A stretch of 64,000 nucleotides of DNA from the NCBI GenBank assembly GCA_039105265.1, contig JAPFFF010000042.1, forward strand, positions 620,001 to 684,000. The letters are read 5' to 3'. Positions 21,095 through 32,061 of this stretch are shown in pieces; the stretch's first letter is position 1, and each line of letters begins with the position of its first letter. Below the pieces are notes generated by a model. That model saw only the letters and a list, made by a program, of their open reading frames with translations. It made no database searches and was not told the DNA's origin. The position numbers and the translations under genes were made by a program. The DNA comes from Tritrichomonas musculus. Lineage: Eukaryota > Parabasalia > Tritrichomonadida > Tritrichomonadidae.

Positions 21095-24000
21095 ATGGAT
21101 TCAGCTTTCAAAACCAAAGAAATTTGTCAACAAATTTTATCATTAGATATAAATACCAACGCAATTCCATCAGATTTACCAGATTCAAAAAAACAATTTA
21201 TTCGTCAACTCGTAAAAAATTTTCCTGAAGATTCCACTATACGCTCAGTTTTGAAAGATCTTAAAACAGAATCTTTCGCGGAAGCTACGAGCAAGCTCAG
21301 ATTTCCAATCGTAAATAATAACTTAGAAAGAATATTAAAAGAGGTTAATTTATTTATGCAGAAAGGAGTTTTCGAAATATTTTCTTTATACGCTTTTTAT
21401 ACATGGATTTCCACGAGTATACTATTTTTAAAACGGCAAAAAAACGATTTTTCAGATTTATTATCCGTACTCAATCATATTGTCAAAATCACCACAAAAA
21501 TTCCAGAAAAAAGTCAATATCATAATATTTCAATCTCATGTTTTGTTGATATAATTAATACAGCTGTACAAAACGACACGATAGATAAATATGCGATAAT
21601 ATTTGGAGAAATATCAGAATTTTTCACCGAAAACGATAAATTACTAAATCATTCCGATGAAATAATACGAGTTCTGGCGCGTAAAATATTAGTTCCAGAG
21701 AACGAGCTAAGTAGTCTTTCAATTGGTATTTTAAATTCAGTCACTATAATTTTGAATAGAAATCCCAAAATTTTGAGTCAAAACGTTATTAATTCAATAG
21801 TCAAATTATCGAAGAGTTTTATAATTAATTTAGATGAAGTCGCTCTTAAATTTTTTTTATATGCAGCTAATTATATTAAAAAGGAAGATTTTGAAAGTTG
21901 TTTTAAACCGCTGATGCTTCAAACATTAACGAATGTTGTTTCAAATTACACGGGATTCAAAGAGGACATTGAAAAAGTTGAAGATGGTAAAGAAAAAGTT
22001 TTAAAGAAACATATACCTAAAGATTCTACTGATTATTTTCATCCACCAATTGATTTGTATCAAATTAACAACGTCGATGATTCAAATATAATTACGACGA
22101 TAAAAGTTGATCCATTAAAAAGTTTCATTAATCCACAAATGCTTCAAATTGTCAACACTATTGAGCAAATGATTCTCCTTAATGAAGAATATGCGCAATA
22201 CTTTCTAACTGAAGCCATTGAAGATTTACAAAGTCTTGATTCAACCATAAATTTGATCAAAAATAGAGAATATAAAAGTGACAATGAAATGATTCTAACG
22301 AAAAAGATTTTTTACGAACAATGTGCAATTGTTTTCTATCTTGTTTCAACTGTAATTAAAAAGTACCCAAAAGTGACTATTGAAAATTTGAATGATTTAC
22401 GATGCCCACTTTTTAATAACAAAAATATATTTGATCCAAAAGTGACTTTGTTTTCACAAAATGACAATTTTAGCATTATAAATAGTCTTCGTCATTTTAC
22501 ATTCCGATTTCTATTGGACAAGAATCAATCATCATTAAATGACGTTTTACGTGAAAGCTCCATTTTTCCAGAACTCTTTCGGGAATGCCTTTTTCGGTTA
22601 TGTTTATTCGAAAACATGAAAAATAAAGTTATTAATGAAGAACTTTGCTTTGTATCTGATAGTTTGATTGTTTCTTTTGTTGATTATCGAATTGAGTTGG
22701 AACCACCATATCTTAATGATGATAATAATTTTATTTTGTTGATTAGAAAGACACTTTTATTGTATTTTAATTCATTTTTCTCGAATGATTTTGTTTTGGA
22801 AAAAGTTTTTTGTTCACCTGTCTTTGTGAGTTACTTCTTTGTTCTTTTAATGGAGCCACCAATTCGTCAACAATTCATTGGATTTCTTCTTCGTTATTTA
22901 TCGACGATAAAGATTGAGAACCAGCCCAAAAAGAAATCAAATGAAGTTTTGGAATGTTTATGTCAGAGCATTATTCAATTGTTCACTGTTGCTTGTAAAG
23001 AACTTCAGCAAAAAGAATCATTATCTTTGCTCTCTGATGTTTTGAATTCATTAAACGAAGCCATTATTTTTAATAAAAGTTTGACTGATATTCTTGAACC
23101 GATTTCATCCGATCTTTGTCATAATATTATGAGTATTAATATTAATTCGGATGAGACTGAACATATGGAAGACCTTCTCTTGTCATTGATTAGCTTTTTG
23201 GCTGGTACTTCTCATGATAAAACAATTAAAGCTAATGATATTTCATTGCTTGAATCAACAATTATTCATCTTACTAAAACTAAACCACAAAGTAAAATAA
23301 TGCAAAAGTTGGTTCAAGTCATCGCTGGTAAACAAATTTCATTTATTTTACCAACATTTGAAATCAAACAATCTAAAGTTCTTTGTTCATTTGTTAGAAT
23401 TTTCTTGGAAACAAATCATATTTATAAAGTTGTCAAATTCATCTCTGATCTTTGTTCTTATTCATCTGAAAATTGCATTAAATGTCACGATGGTGAATTA
23501 GATTTGTTACTTATTGATATCGTCAATAAATGGCGAAAAACAATAACTGAAATTGTGCCTGAAAAACCGGCAACAACTCCCACTTCAAGTAGTGAATTTG
23601 ATTTGAATACGAATTATTTTAATGATGCTAAAAATGACGATACTAACATTGTCTTTATAGACAATAAAGATGATTCTCAACTTATTATTAGTGAGAAATT
23701 AATTGATTTGTTTTTGGGTCTGTTTTCTCAAATAGCTTCTGTTGTTTCTTCTGTTTCTGTTGTTCAACGTTTCTTTTCAATGCTTTGTCCAATTGATGCC
23801 AAATATTTATCATCAATTCATAAAAACATCATTAATTCATTGAATAAAATATTAATTACTTCTCGTTACTTCCCATTGGCAGCGTTGCCGATGATTCCAT
23901 CTGGTTCGATTCAAATTCATAACATTCCAATCAATTCATTTGAAAATGGAATAAGTTTTGTGTTTTGGATCTCAATGCCTTCAAATATCGATGATTTTGC

Positions 24001-27000
24001 ACAAAGTGTGCTCGTCCTTGATGATGGTAAAAAGCATAAATTTAAAGTTCAAATAATTGAAAGAAAATTAAGAGTGAAAATTCAATCCGGCGTTGATTAT
24101 TATCATTATGACTTCCAGTTAAGTTTACCTATTAAAACATGGTCAATGATATCAATTACAACAACACCGAATCCAAATGGACAAGAATCAAGTGTTACTC
24201 TTTATGTAAATAAAGAACAAGTGAAAGTTATTTTAAAGTTTGCTTTATTCATGCCAAAATCGGCCATTGAATGCCTTATTAATCATCCTCTGAAAATGAA
24301 ATCTACAAAGAAATTGGATCCACCTTTAATGGGACTTTTCTTGTTATCTAAACAATTGGTTCCTGAAGAAATTGCAGCCTTATCTGATGAAGGACCAAGA
24401 CCTTCACTTTCATCAATAGCAACAAAGATAATATTTGCATATTCGCCAATTTATGTAGGAAAATATATTCAATTCAAACCGATTCAAAAAGTTGATGAAA
24501 TATCTGAAACACATCCACAAATAGTATCATGTAAGAAGTCACTTTCATTCTATGACTTACTTATCAATTATTGTAAGGTTTATTTAATTTTACCTATATT
24601 TGGTCAATTGGATATTCCTTTGAAAGACGGCTCACAATTTCAATTCATGGCAGATTTAGCTGTTGAAATTCTTGTTAATTTGTTCAATTTAGGTGAACAA
24701 GCACAATATTCATTCTTCGTTTATAATGGCTTCTTTGCAATTGCTCATCTTCTTCAAAATTCTGATAATTCAAATATCACTTTTAATTTATATATGCGTT
24801 ATTTCAATCTCCTTGGAACAATAACGTATAAAAACCTCCAAATGCAACTCATTGATGCGATTTTAATGAATTTTGACCTGTGGTCAAAAAGTGAAATAAA
24901 ACATCAGGTCAGAATTTTAAAGCATTGGAGTCGAACTGTTTATATTCCTTTCAAATACATGATTGATTTAATAAGGCCACTTGAATGGTTCTTGTTTGCA
25001 ATCAATCGTTATTATGAATTTCCGAATTCCGAAGAAAAAATTCATTATGATTGTAGAAAGTCACTTTTTGAGATTGCTTATGAATCGTTTAAAACAAACT
25101 TCTCAACAAGTCATACTTCTATAATCATGGGCTTCATTTGTGCGAGAGAATCATCAATGCTTGAAAGGAAAGAGATGACAAACTTTTTGACAACATTATT
25201 AAGAAATAAAGAAGTCATTATTAATGCCAATATTAGAGTATCTCAAATCATTCCTTTCATTTTCACTGTTTTAAATGGACCTGACAAAGATGATGATTTA
25301 ATAAGTCAAATTTTATCATTATTTATTGTTATTTACAAAACAATGAATTATGAAGTTAAAACGCCACTTTACAAGCTAATTCAAAATGTTATTAATTCAT
25401 TATATCTTGATCAAGGTTACATTTTCCAAGAAGTTATTTATACATCTTTGATAACATTAATGAATGCTAACAATGTTGTCGAACTTCTTCCTTTATTATG
25501 TATCAATGCAATTTTAGGTGGTCCTAAATATTTAGCTTTACTATTAAAGAATATTGATAGAAAGCTAAATTATTTCATCTCTGAACAAAGTACAATTTAT
25601 CCAGCTTTGTTGTTATTTGCATATGTTTCTGATACTTATCTATATCAAGAACTAATTAGCATGAACATTACTTTGTTCAAAAAGCAAATTGAAAAATTAA
25701 TTAATGCAATTAGTGCTATTGGTTATTCTTGTTTTGATCCTTATATAACTGATCAAATTAAGCATGATGTTTTATATAAAATTGCTCGACATTCGAAATC
25801 ACAACAAGAAGAATCATTTTTATTAATAAGAATTGTTAAAGATTTCATCTTTTTCAGGCTTGAAAAAACACAATCTTCAATCTTGACACATTTGATAATA
25901 AATGATCCTTTTGAAGATTCATCTAATAATGTTAATGAGAAAGAAGTTGATGATGAAATGGGATTAAATGATGATGAAAATGAAATTCCAATTAATTCAT
26001 CATCTCCACAAACATCATTGATTAATCCTCCTTCTAGTTCATTTCCAATTAATTATCAATATCCAATTCAAAAGTCAATAAAACATGAGGTCCCGAGTTC
26101 GTTTGATAAATACACAAAGGGACATGTTGTTAAGTTTGATTTGGATGCTGTTGGTCCTGTTTCATCAATGAAGCAGCAAAATAATGAATCACCTGAAAGT
26201 GAATCATATAAATCAGATGATACTTTTGATTACATAACGATTCCAGGGAAGAATGATTACATTTGTGATCCTTTAATTATAAAAGTATTGATCAACATGA
26301 ATGAAATAATATCAAATGCAATCAAAACTGGAAATTCAGACAAATCTAACGGATTTAAATATAAATTCGGTCTTCGATTTAATAACAATGATGGAAAGTG
26401 GCTTGATTTAGATCTTGCCAAATCAATCATTTCTGTTTACAAGATAAATAAAGCTGTTCAATATGCTGAAGTAATGAGAATATTGGCACATTTCATATAT
26501 AAATATGATCAAAACTTCGTAAATAAAGTAAGTTCAGCATTGACTGCTCCTTCAGGATATCCTGAAATGGAATCATTCATAAAAGAAGATACTAAAAGCA
26601 TCTCTATTTTCAATAGTATTGAAAATACAGTAATTAATCACGATGACATGTTAAGTCATCAAGTTTTAATCTTTGCAACTTCGTATTGTTCTTTTGCTGA
26701 ATCATGCTTCAATAGTCCAACTTGTGTCGATAAAAACGACATGATTGAACTGATAACGGTCCTTGAAATGAGTAAAAATAACTTTAATGATAACTTGGAA
26801 AGATTGAGTGATAACAACAGAAAAATTTGGTCGAGACATTGGAGATCGTTGACGATAACTAGGGCTCCTTGGGCCGATTCATTGCCGAAAGTCACTGACG
26901 AAGGATTCAAGCGTGACAATTCGTTCTGTTTCGCTTATTGTCCTTACAAAGTCAGGAAAATTAGAAGGTTTGACAAGCACATTAAAGCGTCAATGATTCG

Positions 27001-29830
27001 TGACATTGGCGACAAAAAGAAGGCCGAAAGAAAATTGAAAATGATGATTCAAGAACCGCCAAAAAGTCTTCTTTTCTGCGCAATTGGCAAAGACGAGAAA
27101 GAAGCGGAGAAACGCAAAGACAATAACAACAGTAGTAATGCCAATAACAACAATGACGATAAGAGCGATAGCAACACAAATAATAATCAGTCCAAGCAGA
27201 CGCAGTTCAATCGAATTGAAAACCTTGAAAAACTCGAGTGCAAATTGGTCACGATCAAAGGCGAAAAGAACGCTTTGATCAAGATCGACATGAAGACCAT
27301 TTTAATCACTACTGAAAACAAGACGAAAGTGATATCATCTGACAACATCTATTCAATTTTCTATGTATTCAAATATCACAAATATTCTGGTATTCAAATC
27401 TTCACAAAATTGAGAGAAAACTTTTTCTTAATTTTTGACAAGAGTCTGTTTAGATCACTCATTCCGAATATTCGTTGCATGCCATCAGTCGACATCTCAC
27501 GAATCCAGAGTCAGAATCCAAAACCGTACATTAACTCACTTCACATCACCGATCGATGGATTGAAGGGAAGCTCTCAAATTTTGAGTACTTGATGTATCT
27601 CAATCTTTTGAGTGGCCGAAGCTTCAATGACGCAACACAGTATCCGATTTTCCCGTGGATTATCAAAGACTTTGAAAGTGACACAATTGACCTAAATTCA
27701 CCTTCGATTTATCGTGATCTGTCAAAACCGGTAGGTGCCATTGACCAGCAGCGGCTAAATGACCTTCTTTCTAGATGGAATGAAATTGAAGAAATTGAAA
27801 GGAAACCGTATTTGTATGGAAGCGGTTATTCAAACCCACTCTCTGTCTATTTGTGGCTAATTCGCCTTGAACCGTTCACCACGCAGCACATCGACATCCA
27901 AGGCGGCAAGTTTGACTATGCGGCGCGAATCTTCAGATCAATCAAAGACTCGTTTATAAACGCCACAACAAATCAGAACGACTATAGAGAGCTGATTCCA
28001 GAGTTCTTCTTTCTTCCCGAATTTTTGAAAAACATGAGTCGCTTTGACTTGGGCAAAACGGACGATGGCGATGTCGATGATGTGATGTTACCTCCATGGT
28101 CAAAAAATTCGGCCATTAACTTCATCTATCTGCATCGGAAAGCTCTCGAATCGGACTACGTCTCGGCTCATCTCAACGAGTGGATCGACCTTATCTGGGG
28201 CAACAAGCAAGACGGGGAAGCGGCCATAAAAGCGCACAATGTATTCCGCGCCGAAATGTACGATAGCATCTGGAAAGAGGCCGATATTAACGAGACCGAA
28301 ATCAAGGCAATCCAGTCAAACGTCGGACAGATTCCTCTGAAGCTGTTCGATGAAAGACACCCCAAAAGAAACGCTCGTTCAAAGTCATTTGTAAACAAGT
28401 CTTCGATATCAACTTTTAACGGGCCAATTAGCTCGCTAGCTTTGTCTTTGTCCTCGTCGACTTCGCTGGCAACTTATGCTTCTTCGATGGACTCTATTTC
28501 ACCTACGATTTCTAGTCAACTGTCAATCCAGACATCTTCATCGGCGGCGCTCGGCGTCAACATGAACAAGCAAAACGAAACTAACAAAAAGTTCAATAGC
28601 ATCAACAATCAAATTCACCATTCTATTGTCAAATTTTTCGAGGTCTCTTCAACGGCGACAGCTGACGTAACCGTCTTTCAACAGAAAGGGAAGTTCCTCT
28701 TCACAATCCTTGATAGTAAAGGTAACATCTACCTTTACTCAGTTGACTTCACTTTGTTCAAATCGCAGAAATTCGTCGTTCGAGCGAAAAATTTCAAGAA
28801 GATAAAAGTCGATCAAGAAGAGAGCAGCCATCTGGGCCTGAAGGCTGACAACAGCATCATGAACAAGAGCGATGCGAAACTGATCAAAAGTGCAAATAAG
28901 ATCAAGGTGAATAAAGTCAGTTTTTCTGAGGAGACCGTTAAAGATAGTCAGTCGATTTATTCACCAAAATTCATCGATTCTAAACGTCTTTGTTTCATTG
29001 ATAAGAACGCTTCAAGTGTCAAAATTGTGAACTGTCAAAGCGGTTGTATTGAAAAAAGCATTGAGCAGAATTTCGGTATCGTCTCTATTGAAACTGATTC
29101 AGAAGGTTGGCTGGCGATATCGGCAAAAGATGCCGCAGTGACCGTTTATAATGTCAATCATCTTCCTAATGATACAACAACCGAAAATTCCTCTCAAAAA
29201 GTGATAAAGGCAAGGTCTGATAATTTGAATGATTTGAGAAGCCGTTACGATTACACAAACGCTTCAAGTAACTCTGACTCTATCGTCTACTTCGGCTCTA
29301 TTTCATCATTTAGAGAGTCAATCAAGTGCATCGCTCTGAATCCGACTTTCGACGCTTTAATTTGCGGAACAAGAGACAATTGGCTTCTCTTTTGTCGGCT
29401 GAATATTTACAAAATGAATGTCAACAGAATGGTCGAAACGAAAGGAAGGCCTCAAAATATTATCGTCACCGACGGTTTCGGTTTTGTGGCGGTTTCTATC
29501 ACAAAATTCAAAAATGGCGATTTGTTTGAAAAATTGGTCCTTTATTCAATCAACGGTGAAAAAATTAGATCCGTGAAATTGGAGGAGAAAAAGAGAATCA
29601 TGGCAATGACAAAGGCTTCTTCTTTGCCTGGTGCTTTCGACTTTTTGATAGTGGCCGATAGCAATAATTGTATTTACGTTTTCGAGGCGTTTTATTTGAA
29701 CTTTGGAGAGCCGATTTTTAGATGTAACTCTAAAATTAAAAAACTGACGTATGTGGCTGAAGAATCTCTGATAATTGCTTTTTGTGAAGATGGAACTGCT
29801 GCTGTGATATATTATCCTATTAATTTGTAA
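21095..29830 (+). CDS. second giant BEACH-WD40 protein
   Basis: This 2911-aa neurobeachin/LRBA-type protein is a distant paralogue of the 2931-aa one. Helical repeats fill residues 1-900. A concanavalin-like segment sits at about 930-1110 (GSIQIHNIPINSFENGISFV, then a sandwich). More helical repeats and an acidic Asn/Ser linker at about 1600-1720 follow. A PH-like BEACH-associated domain lies at about 2040-2140 and the BEACH domain at about 2152-2425. BEACH motifs are FEYLMYLNLLSGRSF, QYPIFPW, RDLSKPVG, YLYGSGYSNPLSVYLWLIRLEPF, ARIFRSI, ELIPEFF and NEWIDLIWGNKQDGEAA. WD40-like repeats at about 2480-2911 end the protein; there is no zinc knuckle. Third positions become visibly GC-richer from about nt 26,850 to 29,700, over the PH-BEACH-WD40 part. 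Family knowledge points to vesicle traffic; the membrane it serves is unknown. Confidence 0.94.
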   Translation: MDSAFKTKEICQQILSLDINTNAIPSDLPDSKKQFIRQLVKNFPEDSTIRSVLKDLKTESFAEATSKLRFPIVNNNLERILKEVNLFMQKGVFEIFSLYAFYTWISTSILFLKRQKNDFSDLLSVLNHIVKITTKIPEKSQYHNISISCFVDIINTAVQNDTIDKYAIIFGEISEFFTENDKLLNHSDEIIRVLARKILVPENELSSLSIGILNSVTIILNRNPKILSQNVINSIVKLSKSFIINLDEVALKFFLYAANYIKKEDFESCFKPLMLQTLTNVVSNYTGFKEDIEKVEDGKEKVLKKHIPKDSTDYFHPPIDLYQINNVDDSNIITTIKVDPLKSFINPQMLQIVNTIEQMILLNEEYAQYFLTEAIEDLQSLDSTINLIKNREYKSDNEMILTKKIFYEQCAIVFYLVSTVIKKYPKVTIENLNDLRCPLFNNKNIFDPKVTLFSQNDNFSIINSLRHFTFRFLLDKNQSSLNDVLRESSIFPELFRECLFRLCLFENMKNKVINEELCFVSDSLIVSFVDYRIELEPPYLNDDNNFILLIRKTLLLYFNSFFSNDFVLEKVFCSPVFVSYFFVLLMEPPIRQQFIGFLLRYLSTIKIENQPKKKSNEVLECLCQSIIQLFTVACKELQQKESLSLLSDVLNSLNEAIIFNKSLTDILEPISSDLCHNIMSININSDETEHMEDLLLSLISFLAGTSHDKTIKANDISLLESTIIHLTKTKPQSKIMQKLVQVIAGKQISFILPTFEIKQSKVLCSFVRIFLETNHIYKVVKFISDLCSYSSENCIKCHDGELDLLLIDIVNKWRKTITEIVPEKPATTPTSSSEFDLNTNYFNDAKNDDTNIVFIDNKDDSQLIISEKLIDLFLGLFSQIASVVSSVSVVQRFFSMLCPIDAKYLSSIHKNIINSLNKILITSRYFPLAALPMIPSGSIQIHNIPINSFENGISFVFWISMPSNIDDFAQSVLVLDDGKKHKFKVQIIERKLRVKIQSGVDYYHYDFQLSLPIKTWSMISITTTPNPNGQESSVTLYVNKEQVKVILKFALFMPKSAIECLINHPLKMKSTKKLDPPLMGLFLLSKQLVPEEIAALSDEGPRPSLSSIATKIIFAYSPIYVGKYIQFKPIQKVDEISETHPQIVSCKKSLSFYDLLINYCKVYLILPIFGQLDIPLKDGSQFQFMADLAVEILVNLFNLGEQAQYSFFVYNGFFAIAHLLQNSDNSNITFNLYMRYFNLLGTITYKNLQMQLIDAILMNFDLWSKSEIKHQVRILKHWSRTVYIPFKYMIDLIRPLEWFLFAINRYYEFPNSEEKIHYDCRKSLFEIAYESFKTNFSTSHTSIIMGFICARESSMLERKEMTNFLTTLLRNKEVIINANIRVSQIIPFIFTVLNGPDKDDDLISQILSLFIVIYKTMNYEVKTPLYKLIQNVINSLYLDQGYIFQEVIYTSLITLMNANNVVELLPLLCINAILGGPKYLALLLKNIDRKLNYFISEQSTIYPALLLFAYVSDTYLYQELISMNITLFKKQIEKLINAISAIGYSCFDPYITDQIKHDVLYKIARHSKSQQEESFLLIRIVKDFIFFRLEKTQSSILTHLIINDPFEDSSNNVNEKEVDDEMGLNDDENEIPINSSSPQTSLINPPSSSFPINYQYPIQKSIKHEVPSSFDKYTKGHVVKFDLDAVGPVSSMKQQNNESPESESYKSDDTFDYITIPGKNDYICDPLIIKVLINMNEIISNAIKTGNSDKSNGFKYKFGLRFNNNDGKWLDLDLAKSIISVYKINKAVQYAEVMRILAHFIYKYDQNFVNKVSSALTAPSGYPEMESFIKEDTKSISIFNSIENTVINHDDMLSHQVLIFATSYCSFAESCFNSPTCVDKNDMIELITVLEMSKNNFNDNLERLSDNNRKIWSRHWRSLTITRAPWADSLPKVTDEGFKRDNSFCFAYCPYKVRKIRRFDKHIKASMIRDIGDKKKAERKLKMMIQEPPKSLLFCAIGKDEKEAEKRKDNNNSSNANNNNDDKSDSNTNNNQSKQTQFNRIENLEKLECKLVTIKGEKNALIKIDMKTILITTENKTKVISSDNIYSIFYVFKYHKYSGIQIFTKLRENFFLIFDKSLFRSLIPNIRCMPSVDISRIQSQNPKPYINSLHITDRWIEGKLSNFEYLMYLNLLSGRSFNDATQYPIFPWIIKDFESDTIDLNSPSIYRDLSKPVGAIDQQRLNDLLSRWNEIEEIERKPYLYGSGYSNPLSVYLWLIRLEPFTTQHIDIQGGKFDYAARIFRSIKDSFINATTNQNDYRELIPEFFFLPEFLKNMSRFDLGKTDDGDVDDVMLPPWSKNSAINFIYLHRKALESDYVSAHLNEWIDLIWGNKQDGEAAIKAHNVFRAEMYDSIWKEADINETEIKAIQSNVGQIPLKLFDERHPKRNARSKSFVNKSSISTFNGPISSLALSLSSSTSLATYASSMDSISPTISSQLSIQTSSSAALGVNMNKQNETNKKFNSINNQIHHSIVKFFEVSSTATADVTVFQQKGKFLFTILDSKGNIYLYSVDFTLFKSQKFVVRAKNFKKIKVDQEESSHLGLKADNSIMNKSDAKLIKSANKIKVNKVSFSEETVKDSQSIYSPKFIDSKRLCFIDKNASSVKIVNCQSGCIEKSIEQNFGIVSIETDSEGWLAISAKDAAVTVYNVNHLPNDTTTENSSQKVIKARSDNLNDLRSRYDYTNASSNSDSIVYFGSISSFRESIKCIALNPTFDALICGTRDNWLLFCRLNIYKMNVNRMVETKGRPQNIIVTDGFGFVAVSITKFKNGDLFEKLVLYSINGEKIRSVKLEEKKRIMAMTKASSLPGAFDFLIVADSNNCIYVFEAFYLNFGEPIFRCNSKIKKLTYVAEESLIIAFCEDGTAAVIYYPINL

Positions 29831-30450
29831 GTATTGTTTTTATTTGATTTGTTCAAAATTATGAAAATTTTACAATTATTTGTATGAAAAAAAAAACTTA
29901 TATTTTCAATTTTATATAATTAAATAAGAAATAATATCTTTTTTTTTTTTTTTTTTATAATTCAAAAATAAAGATTGTTAAATATATTTTAATGGTCCTT
30001 ACACCAAATGCTTAATCCTGTTTTACAAAAAAAAAATATTAATTTATAATCTTCAATTTCTATTCACCTATTTTTGACCTTTTTAATGACAAAAAGTATT
30101 TTGGTTTAAACTTTTGAAACCATTGATTTTACATTTTCAAATATAAATATCTAAACTAAAAATAAATATTAATTTTGTAATAATAATAATTATATCAAAT
30201 AAAGATGTTACCTATGTTTTTATATAACATTATGATTTTGACTCCTTTATATAAAGATTTGGCAATGGTTTTTTTCTTTAAACTTTATAGACTATTTCAA
30301 CTGCTATTTTCACCTTTTGAATTCCGAAAAATTTAAATCACTGATAAATTAATATTTTGTGGGCTATTTTACATCTAATAACAAGACTAAAAAAATATAA
30401 AATATCTTTTTATACTCAAAATGTTATTTTTTATTAATTTTCAATATGGC
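29831..30450. other. convergent intergenic region
   Basis: 620 bp lie between two genes that converge, so both 3' ends are here. It contains an 18-T run near 29,940. At about 30,062-30,098 is a block (start ATTCACCTATTTTTGACC) that recurs at about 41,276-41,309. No gene is seen. Confidence 0.5.
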
Positions 30451-30933
30451 TTATTGTTGGAAAATTGACATAAGTTCTTCATAAGAAAGCTTTCCATCTC
30501 CATTTTTATCAAGATTATCAATAATGTTCAAAACATCTTCATCCGAAACTGGTTCTGGCGAAAATGAATTAATAAAAGAAAGTATTTCATCTTCATCAAG
30601 ATCGCCACTTTTGTCTTTATCTAATGTTTGGAAAAGCATTTTGTGAAGAAGATCTGGTTCCTGATCAAGTCTGGATAGAGCTCTTGTAAATTGAACAAAT
30701 TCATCAAATGAAATTTGTCCATTTCCATCAGTATCAAATATTTTAACAGCAAGAGTGGCAAATTCTGACTCAAATTTGTTTTTATCCATAAATCTTGTTA
30801 ATTCCAATACGTCAAGTTCTCCGCTATGATCTATATCAATTGCATCGAATTCCTTCTTAAGTTGCTTGAGCTCATTGTCTGATGTTTTCTTTGAATGGGC
30901 TTTCTTTGATTTAACACGCTTTTTAGCAGGCAT
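30451..30933 (-). CDS. four-EF-hand calcium-binding protein
   Basis: This 160-aa protein is of the calmodulin/centrin type. A basic N-terminal tail (PAKKRVKSKKAHSKK) precedes four EF-hands. The loops are DIDHSGELDVLE, DTDGNGQISFDE, DKDKSGDLDEDE and DKNGDGKLSYEE. All four keep Asp at position 1, Gly at 6 and Glu at 12, so all should bind calcium. Length and a Lys-rich head fit centrins or calcineurin-B-like sensors better than calmodulin itself, which has a shorter N-terminus. The target is unknown. The ATG at 30933 is followed directly by the basic tail, and no in-frame upstream coding is visible. Confidence 0.92.
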   Translation of the reverse strand: MPAKKRVKSKKAHSKKTSDNELKQLKKEFDAIDIDHSGELDVLELTRFMDKNKFESEFATLAVKIFDTDGNGQISFDEFVQFTRALSRLDQEPDLLHKMLFQTLDKDKSGDLDEDEILSFINSFSPEPVSDEDVLNIIDNLDKNGDGKLSYEELMSIFQQ

Positions 30934-31315
30934 AAAATAATTTTTTTATATTTGAAATATTTTGAAGGAGTACCATTTATTTTAAACAATATATTGTTTT
31001 ATATTTATTTTGATAAATTCATTTAAAAATTTGATTATTAAGATAAAATAAAACTATAAAGAATATTTATGATATATAAACAGCTAAATTTTTATTTTTA
31101 TTCAATTTTTAATTCAATAAAAGTAAATATTATTTATTGAGGATAATTTTGCTTTACATGACCAACTGATAACTTTTTGAATTTTTATTGAATGATTAAT
31201 TATTTTAACCATAAATTAGGTCAATTTATCATTTCAGTTTTGTGTGATTATTTTTACAATAATATCTCTATTTATTATAGTTAAATTATTTTTATTTATA
31301 TATTTGACTAACACT
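30934..31315. other. AT-rich intergenic stretch
   Basis: Upstream region of the EF-hand gene up to the mariner copy. It should contain that gene's promoter. No motif stands out. Confidence 0.4.
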
Positions 31316-31317
31316 TA

Positions 31318-32059
31318 TAGTGTTCCTAAAAAATATTGATAAGAAATGAATTCAATAGTTAATTGTCGTTAACAAAAGTTATTTTATTTTTAAAATTTTT
31401 AATTTAAAAAGTTAAATTTCTTATCAATATTTTTTCGGCAATTGAAAAAGTTGATTTTTTATTAAAAATTAAAATTAAAATCTTACTTGATTGCCTTGCA
31501 CTTCGAGGCATTGTTTCAATTTCTTTGGAAAAGAATCAATCAAAGAATTGTTTGTTGCTAAAATTAGATTATTCCATATAAAGAATAAAAATTGTGTTCA
31601 GGAAACATTTGCCATTTCAGCTCCAGGGATTTCAAGAAACATTATTGCTTTAACGCATATGAAATACTTGATTTCATTTGTTAATATTTGTGGTCGGCAG
31701 GGTTGTGTTTTTTCTGGTCTCCCTTCATCAATCTATTTAGCTACTGCTTTGACGCAATTTAACGAAATACTTAATGCATCAGCTGTTTTGCTTTTATTAA
31801 AATTGTGCGATTGCAGAACCACTTGCGATTAAATTATAGCGTTCGTTTGTATTTTTTGGTAAAGAAAACATATAAATAAAAGGTCAAAAGATTGACCAAC
31901 AATTGATTCATAAATTCATGAATAGGTCATTAAATTTGAATGAATTTGAAAGAAATTTTAAAATTCTCTCAAATTATTTTTAAATAAATTTTCTCAATTT
32001 TTTCAATGAAAAATGAAAATTTCTCTCAAATTTCTTATCAATATTTTTTAGGACCACTA
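31318..32059 (-). mobile_element. deleted Tc1/mariner-type transposon, 742 bp
   Basis: The 30-bp ends 31318-31347 and 32030-32059 are inverted repeats of each other with a single mismatch (first bases TAGTGTTCCTAAAAAA and TAGTGGTCCTAAAAAA). Both ends are flanked by TA, the target of the Tc1/mariner superfamily. On the minus strand at about 31500-31880 is the relic of the transposase N-terminus: KTADALSISLNCVKAV followed by IDEGRPEKTQPCRPQILTNE. This is the helix-turn-helix and GRPxKT linker typical of mariner transposases. It contains stops and at least one frameshift, and the whole catalytic DDE/D part is missing. Intact mariners are about 1.3 kb. The near-identical ends suggest modest age. 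A third, 20-bp copy of the inner end sequence lies at 31416-31435, inverted relative to the left end. Confidence 0.85.
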
Positions 32060-32061
32060 TA

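Noticed and set aside
31491-31832. 113-codon plus-strand frame
   Set aside because: It is the antisense of the mariner transposase relic, whose helix-turn-helix is read on the minus strand.
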